Shown here in pieces: positions 18,248 to 26,633 of a DNA stretch of 64,000 bases. The position numbers and the translations under genes were made by a program. Source of the stretch: JAFGPS01 sp964628465 (GTDB lineage Bacteria; Planctomycetota; Phycisphaerae; Sedimentisphaerales; Anaerobacaceae); contig CAZVOA010000008.1 of NCBI GenBank assembly GCA_964628465.1, positions 45,714 to 109,713 of the forward strand, in the 5' to 3' direction. Below the pieces are notes generated by a model. The model searched no databases, was not told the origin of the DNA, and saw only the letters and a list, made by a program, of their open reading frames with translations. Every line of letters begins with the position of its first letter. Position 1 is the stretch's first letter.

Positions 18248-19280
18248 GAATGTCTTTCGCTCTCTGTATTGATGATGGCAGTAAATCAGCTATTTTCTCA
18301 TACTCGATATCAAGTTGTTCCTTAATCACGTATTTGCTGTATTTTTCAGCAAGAGAAGGTCGAATCGGGCTGTTATGAGAATCACTTTCAGCGAGTAAAA
18401 TTTCAAGTTCTTCACTAAGAATAAAATCCAGTAATTTTTTAGCCGTTTCTGAATTAGGAGCGTTTTTAATTAAAGCCGCTGTGTTGGGAATAGCAAGCGG
18501 GCCTTTATCGCCCTGCCTGAGAAAATTCAATGCAACCGGATTATTGTTTCTCTGTGCGGCATATACGTCATCCGTATCAGTAAAACAAATATCAGCCTGA
18601 CCGGTAGCTACCATCCTTACGGCAGTACTATTACCTGAAACAAGCTTAATATCGTTAGCTTTCAAACCTCTTAAAATTTCTTCCGCTTTATCTGTGCCGT
18701 AATGCACAAACCAGCTTGCTACATCTCCCCCTGTTGTGCCAAAAGACGGTTCAGCCATTAAGATACGCCCTTTCCATTTACTATCGAGGCAATCTTCCAG
18801 AGACTTCGGAGCTTCATCGGCGGAAACTTTATTTGTGTTATAAGCAATAACCCGCGCACGTAGTCCGAAGCCGTGCCACCTGTTCAATTTATCCTTGAAC
18901 AATTCCGGCCAGTCTTTCGTCACATCGCTTTCATAAGGAGCTAATAAACCTTCATTCGCAAGTTGTATCGTATAAAATATTTCTCCCGACCAGAAAACAT
19001 CCGCTGCTGGATTCGACGATTCCGCCCTCAATTTATTAACAAGACCGACAGTTTTACTTGCTTCTGTGTCATAGCGATCCCGTACTTTTATACCGGTTTG
19101 CTCCTCAAATCTCCTTATTATCGGCTCGGCAAACTCCTGATCCACCGAACAATATAGAACTACTTCATTACTCGCGGAATTCTGCTTTTTACATGAAGTT
19201 AATATTGAAAGAAGTGATACACAACAAATCACGTAAAACATAAAAAATAAGCATTGTTGTACCGTTGTTTTTTTCCTCAT
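18237..19280 (-). CDS. ABC transporter solute-binding lipoprotein (FbpA/ThiB-like, 347 aa)
   Basis: Periplasmic binding protein with a lipoprotein signal ending in LLSILTSC. The mature part begins VVLYCSVDQEFAEPIIRRFEEQTGI, typical of iron(III)/thiamine/putrescine-type binding proteins. Further family blocks are VFWSGEIFYTIQLANEGLL and LKANDIKLVSGNSTAVRMVA. I chose the ATG at 19280 because AAGGG lies 10 bases upstream; the earlier ATG at 19289 is too close to that site. It overlaps the permease-NHL gene by 11 bases and should feed that permease. The ligand cannot be told from sequence; no obvious Tyr-Tyr iron pair was verified. Confidence 0.88.
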   Translation of the reverse strand: MRKKTTVQQCLFFMFYVICCVSLLSILTSCKKQNSASNEVVLYCSVDQEFAEPIIRRFEEQTGIKVRDRYDTEASKTVGLVNKLRAESSNPAADVFWSGEIFYTIQLANEGLLAPYESDVTKDWPELFKDKLNRWHGFGLRARVIAYNTNKVSADEAPKSLEDCLDSKWKGRILMAEPSFGTTGGDVASWFVHYGTDKAEEILRGLKANDIKLVSGNSTAVRMVATGQADICFTDTDDVYAAQRNNNPVALNFLRQGDKGPLAIPNTAALIKNAPNSETAKKLLDFILSEELEILLAESDSHNSPIRPSLAEKYSKYVIKEQLDIEYEKIADLLPSSIQRAKDILEK

Positions 19281-19316
19281 TTGTTGCATTCCCTTACATT
19301 TTATTTATTCGCTTCC

Positions 19317-21020
19317 TTATTGTCCTTCCCCAGCTTTTTCTGCCGCCGGGAAGGTTTGCTCGATATTACCGAAATACGATTTTATCGCTTCTTCGTATCT
19401 TCTCGGTATTTCATTTTCACTTATAGCTTCCGCCGCGTTGTCACGGCCAGCCTGAATTACTTCCGACAAATCACGTTTGGTTTCGCCTTCAACCTGGATA
19501 TCCTTAAAATACCAACTCGCGATTATTGGCCCCTTCTGAGGCGGCCTGTTGATAAGGTCTTTTTTCGTATTATAATCTCCCTCATTATCCGTATCTCTTG
19601 TACCGCTGCCCATTCCCGGACCGCCGGTGCCGTCACCCAAGCGGCTTGTGTCACCTTCGTCCCATTGTCCCTGACCACCATCATTGCCAAGCCCCTGCCC
19701 CATTCCCTGTCCAAGAGAGCCAATAGCTCTGGCAATCTCTCTCAGGCTGGCATCTGTCATCATCATCTGCTGCTGGAGTGCTTCGAGACCATCCAACTGC
19801 TCGATTGCATCGGCTAATTCATCTCCTGATGACATACCCTGTGCGCCGCCCATGCCGCTGCCGGCCATTGCGTTTGCCATTTGTGCCATTCTTTGTTGCG
19901 CCATTTTCGAAGCGGCGGCTTTATCCATAAGGTCCTTGATTTGCTCAGAATTCAAACCCTGCTTCTGTAAAGCTTCCTTAAGCTCTTTTTGACTCATTTG
20001 AGCAAGTTCTTTATTAAGTCCCATCGCTTCAAGCTCTTTTTCCAACTGATCGCTTTGTTTGGCCAAATCCTCAAGAGCCTTGGCTAAAGCCTGCATCTGG
20101 TCAGATAATTGTTTTTTCTGTTCCTCTGACAGCTTGCCCTCTTTTAATTCGTTCTGCATTTGCTTGAGAAGCGCAGAAGCCTGGCCGAAATTGCCTTTCG
20201 CCAGTTCCATTCTTAATTTTGAAGAAAAAGAGTCAGGAGAACCTTTAAGCTGCTTGAGCATTTCCTGCATCATTTTCATCGAAGCGAGCGTTTCACTTTT
20301 TTGCATATTTTTAACTTTTTCGGAAAGATCACCAAATTGGCGTATAGCATCCCTTTTAACATCCTCCGGCTTTGCCCCGGCTGGAATTTGATTCAATTTA
20401 CCAAGAGCCTCCGCGATATTGGGATCGCTTATTTTATTCATTGTGAGCTTTACCGATTCAGCAGCTTCTTTAACCTTCGATTCAGCTTTTTCTTTCTGTA
20501 TCGCAGACAGATTCTCTTTTTCTTTCCTGTTTTGAATTCCAAGAAGGTCTTTTTGCGGCATAAACGCAAATAACAGCACAACAATTAACCATAATGTGCT
20601 TGTGTAAACCCAGCCTTTAGAAAGCTTTATAGGAAAATGCCCCTGTAAATTCAGAGATTGGGCCTTGTCCAAAGCTTCTTTACAAGCGGCTTCGGAAAAA
20701 GCATCATGCTGATCCGAAATTTTCAAAGCAGTGCTGAAACGCTCCTTGAGTCCCATTCTCTCATCCAAAAGAAGTGAAATCTGCATCTTACTCGGTCGTT
20801 TATAAATCCAGATTCCAAGAGTCACGGCTGCAAATACGATACTGAAACCAATTGAAGTGTTTATATTTATTACCCGCAAAGCCAGAAGTTTTTCTATCAT
20901 TACCGCGATTATCGCTATAACTCCAGCTATAATAAGGACTTGCCCAGCATACTTCAAGAGAAGATTTATACCGCATCTGACCCGGACTTCGTGAATGTAT
21001 TTTTCAAAAACTTTAAGCAT
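19317..21020 (-). CDS. Coiled-coil membrane protein, first gene of the MoxR/VWA operon (567 aa)
   Basis: Two hydrophobic segments near residues 25-75 and a third near 145 anchor the protein. The centre (about 170-380) is a Lys/Glu/Gln-rich coiled coil with runs such as KQLSDQMQALAKALEDLAKQ. A Met/Gln/Gly-rich low-complexity stretch follows, and then a conserved-looking C-terminus around PPQKGPIIASWYFKDIQVEG. The layout resembles DUF4175-like proteins encoded beside MoxR/VWA genes, but I do not assign the family firmly. GAGG lies before the ATG. It is the first gene after a 240-base gap with a candidate promoter and is followed 36 bases later by the binding-protein gene. Confidence 0.75.
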   Translation of the reverse strand: MLKVFEKYIHEVRVRCGINLLLKYAGQVLIIAGVIAIIAVMIEKLLALRVININTSIGFSIVFAAVTLGIWIYKRPSKMQISLLLDERMGLKERFSTALKISDQHDAFSEAACKEALDKAQSLNLQGHFPIKLSKGWVYTSTLWLIVVLLFAFMPQKDLLGIQNRKEKENLSAIQKEKAESKVKEAAESVKLTMNKISDPNIAEALGKLNQIPAGAKPEDVKRDAIRQFGDLSEKVKNMQKSETLASMKMMQEMLKQLKGSPDSFSSKLRMELAKGNFGQASALLKQMQNELKEGKLSEEQKKQLSDQMQALAKALEDLAKQSDQLEKELEAMGLNKELAQMSQKELKEALQKQGLNSEQIKDLMDKAAASKMAQQRMAQMANAMAGSGMGGAQGMSSGDELADAIEQLDGLEALQQQMMMTDASLREIARAIGSLGQGMGQGLGNDGGQGQWDEGDTSRLGDGTGGPGMGSGTRDTDNEGDYNTKKDLINRPPQKGPIIASWYFKDIQVEGETKRDLSEVIQAGRDNAAEAISENEIPRRYEEAIKSYFGNIEQTFPAAEKAGEGQ

Positions 21021-21108
21021 AATTCAGCCTCGTCATGTGTATTGCGTTATGCGTGATGCGTATCTCCACAATACGCGATACGCAAACTCTATACACTTTA
21101 ATAGTATA

Positions 21109-21133
21109 GACGGATAATCCCTGAAAATGTTAC
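21109..21133 (-). promoter_or_regulatory. Candidate ECF-type promoter of the 21-kb operon
   Basis: Read on the minus strand, GTAAC (21133-21129) and CGTC (21112-21109) are separated by 16 bases, the spacing and bases of many extracytoplasmic-function sigma promoters. An overlapping sigma-70-like reading (TAACAT, 18 bases, TATACT) is possible, so the sigma factor is uncertain. It lies about 90 bases before the first gene of the operon. The leader in between carries GCGTAT/ATACGC inverted repeats. Confidence 0.45.
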
Positions 21134-21260
21134 GAAAAATCCCTCTTTTTTACTTAAAATTTACAATTTTATAAGTTTTTCCGTTAGCATCCATATTTAG
21201 CTCGCCCAAGACAAAAATGCTAAATATTATTCACCTTTTATAAAGCTAACAAAAGTTTAC

Positions 21261-22628
21261 TCATTTTTCAACAATAAAAGTTATATCATAAGTAGAATCA
21301 CTTTTATCTTTGGGGTCTTCTTTGCCGCCATCATCTTTCTGGTCTTTACCAATGCTATAAACAACAAAACCTTTATCCAATTTATTATATCTTATTTCTT
21401 TCCCATCATACGGGTCCAAAGGAACAGATTCGAGATAATCAGGAACAAGGCCATTAAGAGAATCAGGTAATTTGTTGTTTTTTAAGCGATATCTCTGAAC
21501 AGAAAGAGCAGTTCGAGAGGATCTAATCAGGGCAATATTTCTTAAATCTGATGTTATTGAACGTCCCAATGAAGGAGCAAATTTGCGAAATAATATATTT
21601 TTCTTCGGTATATTGTTATGTTTTTTATCGAGTACTTTGGAAGCTTCCTTGCGTTGTTCAAGAGGAAGTTCCAATGTTTTAATTACATCATCTATATAGT
21701 CAATAAGAAGGATGGCGTCACTTTCATTTAAACCGGCAACTTTATAAAGAAAAAGAACAGGCGGAAGAGAAAGAAAATTACTCGAATTATTGGACGCACT
21801 AAAATTAAAATACATTGACTTAGGGTACATTAACATATTCAGAGCAAAAGTTCGTTCTCCAAGAATGGCAAATAATATACCATTAGAATCCTCAATATCT
21901 TTAAGCATTGCACATAGTTCCACAATTTGTCCATCGGAAAAGTCCGTTCTGTTCAAAGTATATTCTATAACGGAAACTCCAAGTAATTGACATGAAATAC
22001 GAACAAGCTGGGAAACCATGACCGGCTCCTTGTTCAGGGATTCCGTTGCACTAAATATTGATTTGATGGAATTAAATGCTGTATCAGATTTGCCATTTTC
22101 CGTAGCAAGTATTGCATCAAGCTGGAGCAATTGAGCTAATTGTCTCATTTCGCTAAGATGCGGTATCTTTGTTCCATTCCCAAGAGTAAAATCAACTGGA
22201 TAACGACCATATTCCAATCCGATGGTTTTATGCAGTAATTCGAGGCATTTCTGATTATCAGCGAGAAATTGCGAAATAATCTCTTTTGTATCTACCCTCA
22301 TGGATTCCGATCTGGCTGGAAGCTTTCCTGTTCCAATAATAGGAAGCAATGCCAAATCATTAGGTTCCTTATAGTATGCCGCTGCATCTAAAATAATATA
22401 CGCAGAATTTTCTACATCAAAAGGGATCGAATAGAATTGATTTAATTCCGCGAAAGTAACCGGTTCCCCCGCTGCTCGAATTGCCTCAAGCCTTTTGTTG
22501 AGTTCCCTTTTTGTGTTGTATCTGAAAAAGGCAAAGGCTGCTGCTATTATAAGAAACAGAAGGATAAATATATGAGAAATCCGAACTTTGTATCGCTTGC
22601 CTGAAACAATTATCTTTTCTTCTGTCAT
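21261..22628 (-). CDS. Membrane-anchored hypothetical protein with pseudopilin-like C-terminus (455 aa)
   Basis: One N-terminal membrane helix (about 18-36, IFILLFLIIAAAFAFF) anchors a long extracytoplasmic domain. The last 70 residues (LPDSLNGLVPDYLESVPLDP, then GFVVYSIGKDQKDDGG) match the C-terminal segment that planctomycete proteins share with type II secretion major pseudopilins. The N-terminus lacks a prepilin cleavage motif, so it is not itself a pilin. The start is the ATG at 22628, since GGGAG stands 5 bases upstream; a TTG four codons earlier would include that site. The gene is transcribed alone. Function unknown. Confidence 0.75.
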   Translation of the reverse strand: MTEEKIIVSGKRYKVRISHIFILLFLIIAAAFAFFRYNTKRELNKRLEAIRAAGEPVTFAELNQFYSIPFDVENSAYIILDAAAYYKEPNDLALLPIIGTGKLPARSESMRVDTKEIISQFLADNQKCLELLHKTIGLEYGRYPVDFTLGNGTKIPHLSEMRQLAQLLQLDAILATENGKSDTAFNSIKSIFSATESLNKEPVMVSQLVRISCQLLGVSVIEYTLNRTDFSDGQIVELCAMLKDIEDSNGILFAILGERTFALNMLMYPKSMYFNFSASNNSSNFLSLPPVLFLYKVAGLNESDAILLIDYIDDVIKTLELPLEQRKEASKVLDKKHNNIPKKNILFRKFAPSLGRSITSDLRNIALIRSSRTALSVQRYRLKNNKLPDSLNGLVPDYLESVPLDPYDGKEIRYNKLDKGFVVYSIGKDQKDDGGKEDPKDKSDSTYDITFIVEK

Positions 22629-22707
22629 AAAATCTCCCAAATTATATTTGGACCGATTTTATATTATCTCCGCGATAATGCAAGAATAAAAAAGAAATGT
22701 AAGCGTT

Positions 22708-23646
22708 CTATACGTAATTCCTGCTATACCAGTCAATAGCTATTTTTAATCCCTGTTCAAAAGAAACTACAGGTTTAAAACCGATAAGCTTTGTCGCGGC
22801 GGATATGTCCGCAAGCGAATGTTTTACATCGCCGGCACGCTCGGGAACATAATTCGGTTTGACGTTTTTGCCCAGAGATTTATTGATCATTTCGATTATC
22901 TGGTTGACTGTCACGGCCTCGCCGCAGGCGATATTTACAACCTGGCCGCTGGTTTTTGGTGCCCTTGCGGCTAATAAATTCGCTTCTACTACATTATCTA
23001 TATATGTAAAGTCCCTGCTCTGCTCGCCGTCGCCATAGATAGTCGGCGGCTGGTCTTTTAATATTGATGTCACGAAGGCGGGAATAGCCGCTGCATACTG
23101 GCTCTTCGGATCCTGATTAGGCCCGAACACATTGAAGTATCGAAGCGCTATTGTTTCAAGTCCATAAACATTACTGAATACGGAACAATAATATTCACCA
23201 ACGAGTTTGCCGACTGCGTAAGGTGATAGCGGAGCAGGACACATTGTTTCAACTTTTGGAAGTGTTGGCGTGTCACCGTAAGCAGATGAACTTGCGGCGT
23301 AAACAAAACGTTTTATTCCTGCGTCACGAGCCGCAAGTAAAAGAGTAAAAGTCGCGTCAACACAATGCTGATGAGATGCCGCCGGGTCATCGACACTTCG
23401 AGGAACAGAAGGTAAAGCTCCTTCATGAAAAACTATATCAATATCTTTCATAGCCGCACGTGCGACCTTTTCATCGCCCATATCAGCTTCTATGAACTCT
23501 ATTTTATCAATAATTGAATCAAGGTTGCTTTTCCTGCCGGTAAGAAGGTTATCAACTACTCGCACAAAGCAATTTTGCGAGACAAGTTTTTTTGCAATAT
23601 TCGAGCCGATAAAACCAGCACCGCCAGTAACGAGAAATCTTTCCAT
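22708..23646 (-). CDS. NAD-dependent sugar-nucleotide epimerase (GalE/WbpP-like, 312 aa)
   Basis: Short-chain dehydrogenase of the extended type. GGAGFIGSN at residues 7-15 is the NAD-binding GxxGxxG motif. The catalytic set is SSSAYG near 118-123 and YAVGK near 143-147. YFNVFGPNQDP and YGDGEQSRDFTYIDNV are typical of UDP-glucose/UDP-N-acetylglucosamine 4-epimerases. The product probably supplies a nucleotide sugar for surface polysaccharide. TAGGAG precedes the ATG. It is a single-gene unit; no glycosyltransferases lie beside it, so the exact substrate is open. Confidence 0.92.
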   Translation of the reverse strand: MERFLVTGGAGFIGSNIAKKLVSQNCFVRVVDNLLTGRKSNLDSIIDKIEFIEADMGDEKVARAAMKDIDIVFHEGALPSVPRSVDDPAASHQHCVDATFTLLLAARDAGIKRFVYAASSSAYGDTPTLPKVETMCPAPLSPYAVGKLVGEYYCSVFSNVYGLETIALRYFNVFGPNQDPKSQYAAAIPAFVTSILKDQPPTIYGDGEQSRDFTYIDNVVEANLLAARAPKTSGQVVNIACGEAVTVNQIIEMINKSLGKNVKPNYVPERAGDVKHSLADISAATKLIGFKPVVSFEQGLKIAIDWYSRNYV

Positions 23647-23849
23647 AAAAAACTCCTAATAAAAATTAGACCTAAGACACAAGACTTCAGACTTTGGTCT
23701 ATAGTCTTTAGCCTGCTGTCTGTAATCTTTCTATATTTTATACATGATTTGGCTCGATTTGTGAAGCATATTTTACAAGCTTCTCAAAATCTGAAATATG
23801 TCCTGATTATTTATGATTATATCACAAAAAGCTACAGAGTTCTGATTTT

Positions 23850-23958
23850 GTCATCCTGAGTGAAACGAAGGATCTGGCCTGCGAATATTAAATATGTATC
23901 ATTCGAAACTTCTTATTCGAGAGCCAGATGCTTCATTTTCATGGGATTCAGCATTGAC
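23850..23958. repeat. Palindromic intergenic repeat, family R2 (copy 1)
   Basis: About 109 bases beginning GTCATCCTGAGTGAAACGA and ending with the degenerate inverse. Its reverse complement aligns end to end with 52053-52151, including the centre (GAATAAGAAGTT against GAATAAAAAGTT). The ends are inverted repeats containing GATCTGGCC/GCATCTGGC. No reading frame. This resembles small non-autonomous palindromic elements. Confidence 0.75.
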
Positions 23959-23985
23959 AACACGGGATCGGTCAGTTTGAGTTAT

Positions 23986-24079
23986 GACTTTTTTCGAATG
24001 ATATATATCGTCTCCGATTGAACATCTTGGAAGTTTTATTCCAACTGTTTCACCTTTTGACGCTGATTTCACACTCTTG
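23986..24079 (-). pseudogene. Relic of U32 peptidase C-terminus
   Basis: This stretch is a diverged copy of the 3' end of the U32 peptidase gene at 25262-26440. On the minus strand it encodes KLPRCSIGDDIY as the intact gene does. It then loses two bases in a TA run (GATATATATC against GATATATATATC), which shifts the frame before the stop. Only about 94 bases remain. Confidence 0.8.
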
Positions 24080-24091
24080 AGCTATGTTCCC

Positions 24092-24274
24092 GTTGCGCCG
24101 GCATTCAAATTTATTATCAAAATCAATCCGCTTTCATACGGCATAGACGGCTTAAGAGAAACGCTCATCAACGTACACTATTTCGGCATAGCAACCGACC
24201 TGCTAATACTCGGCACAATTACAACAGCAATTATGATAATAGGAAGCTACCTTTTTACTAAAATCCAGCTTTAG
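24092..24274 (+). pseudogene. Relic of ABC-2 permease C-terminus
   Basis: The plus strand encodes INPLSYGIDGLRETLINVHY and further residues down to SYLFTKIQL and a stop. This matches the last 55 or so residues of the permease at 26634-27383, with only conservative changes. The frame lacks the rest of the gene and any ribosome site. It points the opposite way from the intact permease, while the adjacent U32 relic keeps the intact orientation, so the locus was copied and rearranged. Confidence 0.8.
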
Positions 24275-24451
24275 ATAGTCACATCAAAAGAGGACAAGCT
24301 TTAGCCGGTAATAGTTATGATTTTTTATTTCATTTGATTTATTGCCCAGTTTGTTTGTGCAGGTAGTAACTCTCAAAAGGAAAATATATCCTATTTTAAC
24401 AAAAAATATTGTTTGTTTTGACAAATAAATCACATTTTGCACAATTAAGGT

Positions 24452-24479
24452 TTGACAAAACAAAATAAATTGTTAATAT
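24452..24479 (+). promoter_or_regulatory. Sigma-70-like promoter of the PEP-CTERM gene
   Basis: TTGACA at 24452-24457, a 16-base spacer, and TAATAT at 24474-24479, about 60 bases before the start codon. A similar TTTTGACAAATAAATCAC unit stands 35 bases upstream in an AT-rich stretch. The -35 box is perfect; the -10 box is weaker. Confidence 0.55.
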
Positions 24480-24539
24480 AGGTAGAAGTGTTATCTAATA
24501 TAATTAATAGTACTAAAAATGCCAAAAGGGAAAAGTTAA

Positions 24540-25184
24540 ATGAATTACAAAATCAGTATTATTGTATCTTTGATATTTGCTTCTTTACTATGTTCACCTT
24601 CATACGCTGATATTATTCAAAATGGGAGTTTTGAAAATAGCACAACGAACCCTGGAGGTTATTTTGTTACTCTTTCTGCTGGAAACACACAAATAACAGG
24701 CTGGACAGTTCTTGGCGATACTATAGACTATATGGATTCGCTAACAACTTGGGATGCCTCAGATGGAAGTCGCAGTTTGGATTTGAATGGAAATGGATTG
24801 GGCGGCGTAGAACAATCTATAAATACTGTTATAGGCAATACTTATAAGGTTACTTTTGATCTGGCTGGTAATCACACTAATCTGGTATTAAAGGAAATGA
24901 ATGTCAATGCTATCGGAGAAACTACACAAACACAGTCATTTTCATTTGTTACAATAGGTGATCATGATGATCGCAATATGGATTGGGTAACTGAATCATG
25001 GACTTTTACCGCCGATGATACTATCACAAAACTACAATTCATTTCAACTATAACAGGAAATGCTGGTCCGGCTTTAGATAACGTGAGAGTAGAAAATATG
25101 AGTGTAGTACCACTTCCAGGCGCTTTTCTGCTCGGTCTCATTGGAATGGGCATAGCTGGAATAAAAACAAGAAAATCCATATAA
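24540..25184 (+). CDS. PEP-CTERM surface protein, choice-of-anchor/DUF642-like (214 aa)
   Basis: Secreted protein with a cleavable signal (SLIFASLLCSPSYA, cut near residue 23). A beta-sandwich domain follows: IIQNGSFENSTTNPGG at its start, then GWTVLGDTIDYMDS and VTFDLAGNHTN, the pattern of choice-of-anchor C/DUF642 carbohydrate-binding-like domains. The C-terminus is VPLPGAFLLGLIGMG plus a basic tail (KTRKS), the planctomycete form of the PEP-CTERM sorting signal read by exosortase/archaeosortase systems. AAGGGA precedes the ATG by about 8 bases. It is transcribed alone from a good promoter. No exosortase is encoded in the window. Confidence 0.88.
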   Translation: MNYKISIIVSLIFASLLCSPSYADIIQNGSFENSTTNPGGYFVTLSAGNTQITGWTVLGDTIDYMDSLTTWDASDGSRSLDLNGNGLGGVEQSINTVIGNTYKVTFDLAGNHTNLVLKEMNVNAIGETTQTQSFSFVTIGDHDDRNMDWVTESWTFTADDTITKLQFISTITGNAGPALDNVRVENMSVVPLPGAFLLGLIGMGIAGIKTRKSI

Positions 25185-25261
25185 CAAAATTGGTTTCTTG
25201 CCCATCGTAGTCCAAATGCTTTTCACTAAAGATTCTCGGCGGAGACATTTTATTTCAATTA

Positions 25262-26440
25262 TTACTTTTTTCGAATGATATATATATCGTCTCCGATTGA
25301 ACATCTTGGAAGTTTCATTCCAACTAATTCACCTTTTGCCGCTGATTCCACGCTCTTGTTTTCAATCTCCAGGCTTTCGACAGTCAATCTCTTAATAGCT
25401 TTCTTTTTGGAAATCAGATATATTTCATCGCCAACTTTAATTGTTCCACTTAACATTTTCACAGTAGCCGCTCCAGCTTTTTGCCAGTATTTTTCTATTC
25501 TTCCTACTAATTCTTTTCTTTCGGTCTGTTCTCCATTTTCGGAATAGGAGAAATCGTCTGAGGTTGGCATTTTAATGTAAAATCCTGACGAGAAACCTCT
25601 GTTGTAAACTTTTTCCAGCCTTTTAAGACCTTCATTTATTTCTTCTCTTGAGAGCTTTTTGTCGATGGCTTTCCTATACTCTTCTGTTACTATTTTTACG
25701 TATTCAGGATTCCTGCTTCTTCCCTCAATTTTGAAGGATGTGACACCCGCTCTTTTTATTTTTTCTATGAAAGGGAGTGTGCAAAGGTCTTTGGCCGACA
25801 TTACCCTGTTGTTTTGAAGTTGAAGCTCGTTTCCTGTATCATCTGTGATTGTATATGCTCTTCTGCAGGGGTGAATACATTGCCCCCTGTTGGCTGATAG
25901 TCCATGAAGAAACTGGGAAGTAAAGCATCTTCCTGATACTGAAACACACATCGCGCCATGGACGAAACATTCAGTCGGAATCACTTTTGATATTTTCTTA
26001 ATTTGTTTGAGATTTAATTCCCTTGCAAGAACTATTCTTTCCGCTCCGAGTTGTTTGTAGAATCTCGCAGCTTCTACGTTTGATACGGAGGCTTGCGTTG
26101 ATATATGGAAAGGAATTTCATACTTGCGGCTGAGATTGATAACTGACATATCCCAACAGATAATTGCATCTACATTCCCTTTGATTTTCTGTATTAGATT
26201 ATCCAGCTTTTTTAACTCAAAGTCATAAATTATTGTGTTTAATGTCAGGTAAACTTTAGGCTTTCTCGGAGAGTTCTCACATATTATTTTGATTTTTTTC
26301 AGGTCACTTACCTTGAAATTCTTTGCGGTATCACGCATATTGAATTCCTGCAACCCCAGATAAACCGCGTCAGCCCCGGCCTCGATGGCAGTATATAGTG
26401 TCGTGAAGTCTCCAACCGGGGATAATAATTCGTATTTCAT
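25262..26440 (-). CDS. Peptidase U32 family protein (TrhP/YegQ-like, 392 aa)
   Basis: The protein begins MKYELLSPVGDFTTLYTAIE, the U32 family start. The signature region has closely spaced cysteines (FVHGAMCVSVSGRCFTSQF and QCIHPCRRAY, about residues 157-200), which in studied members bind an iron-sulfur cluster. The C-terminal 80 residues form the small barrel seen in TrhP, an enzyme of tRNA wobble-uridine hydroxylation. Length fits the short (YegQ/TrhP) type rather than the double-domain RlhA. A true protease role is doubtful for this family. Single-gene unit; a broken copy of its 3' end lies at 23986-24079. Confidence 0.88.
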   Translation of the reverse strand: MKYELLSPVGDFTTLYTAIEAGADAVYLGLQEFNMRDTAKNFKVSDLKKIKIICENSPRKPKVYLTLNTIIYDFELKKLDNLIQKIKGNVDAIICWDMSVINLSRKYEIPFHISTQASVSNVEAARFYKQLGAERIVLARELNLKQIKKISKVIPTECFVHGAMCVSVSGRCFTSQFLHGLSANRGQCIHPCRRAYTITDDTGNELQLQNNRVMSAKDLCTLPFIEKIKRAGVTSFKIEGRSRNPEYVKIVTEEYRKAIDKKLSREEINEGLKRLEKVYNRGFSSGFYIKMPTSDDFSYSENGEQTERKELVGRIEKYWQKAGAATVKMLSGTIKVGDEIYLISKKKAIKRLTVESLEIENKSVESAAKGELVGMKLPRCSIGDDIYIIRKK

Positions 26441-26633
26441 ATTCTCTTAATTATTTTTTATTTTAAGTGTTAAATTCTGATTATCTTTACATTTATAAAA
26501 TACTTTATTTAAAGTAAAAAAGCTAAGAGATTTTTCACTTAAAACTTCAAACAACTAAAAACTATTTAAAGTCAGAGAACACTGAGAAAAACAACTTAAA
26601 ACTAAATACTATAAACGAACGACTAACGACTAA

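Noticed and set aside
21021..21260. A riboswitch in the leader of the 21-kb operon
   Set aside because: The leader has short GCGTAT/ATACGC hairpins but no recognised thiamine, cobalamin or other conserved aptamer core.
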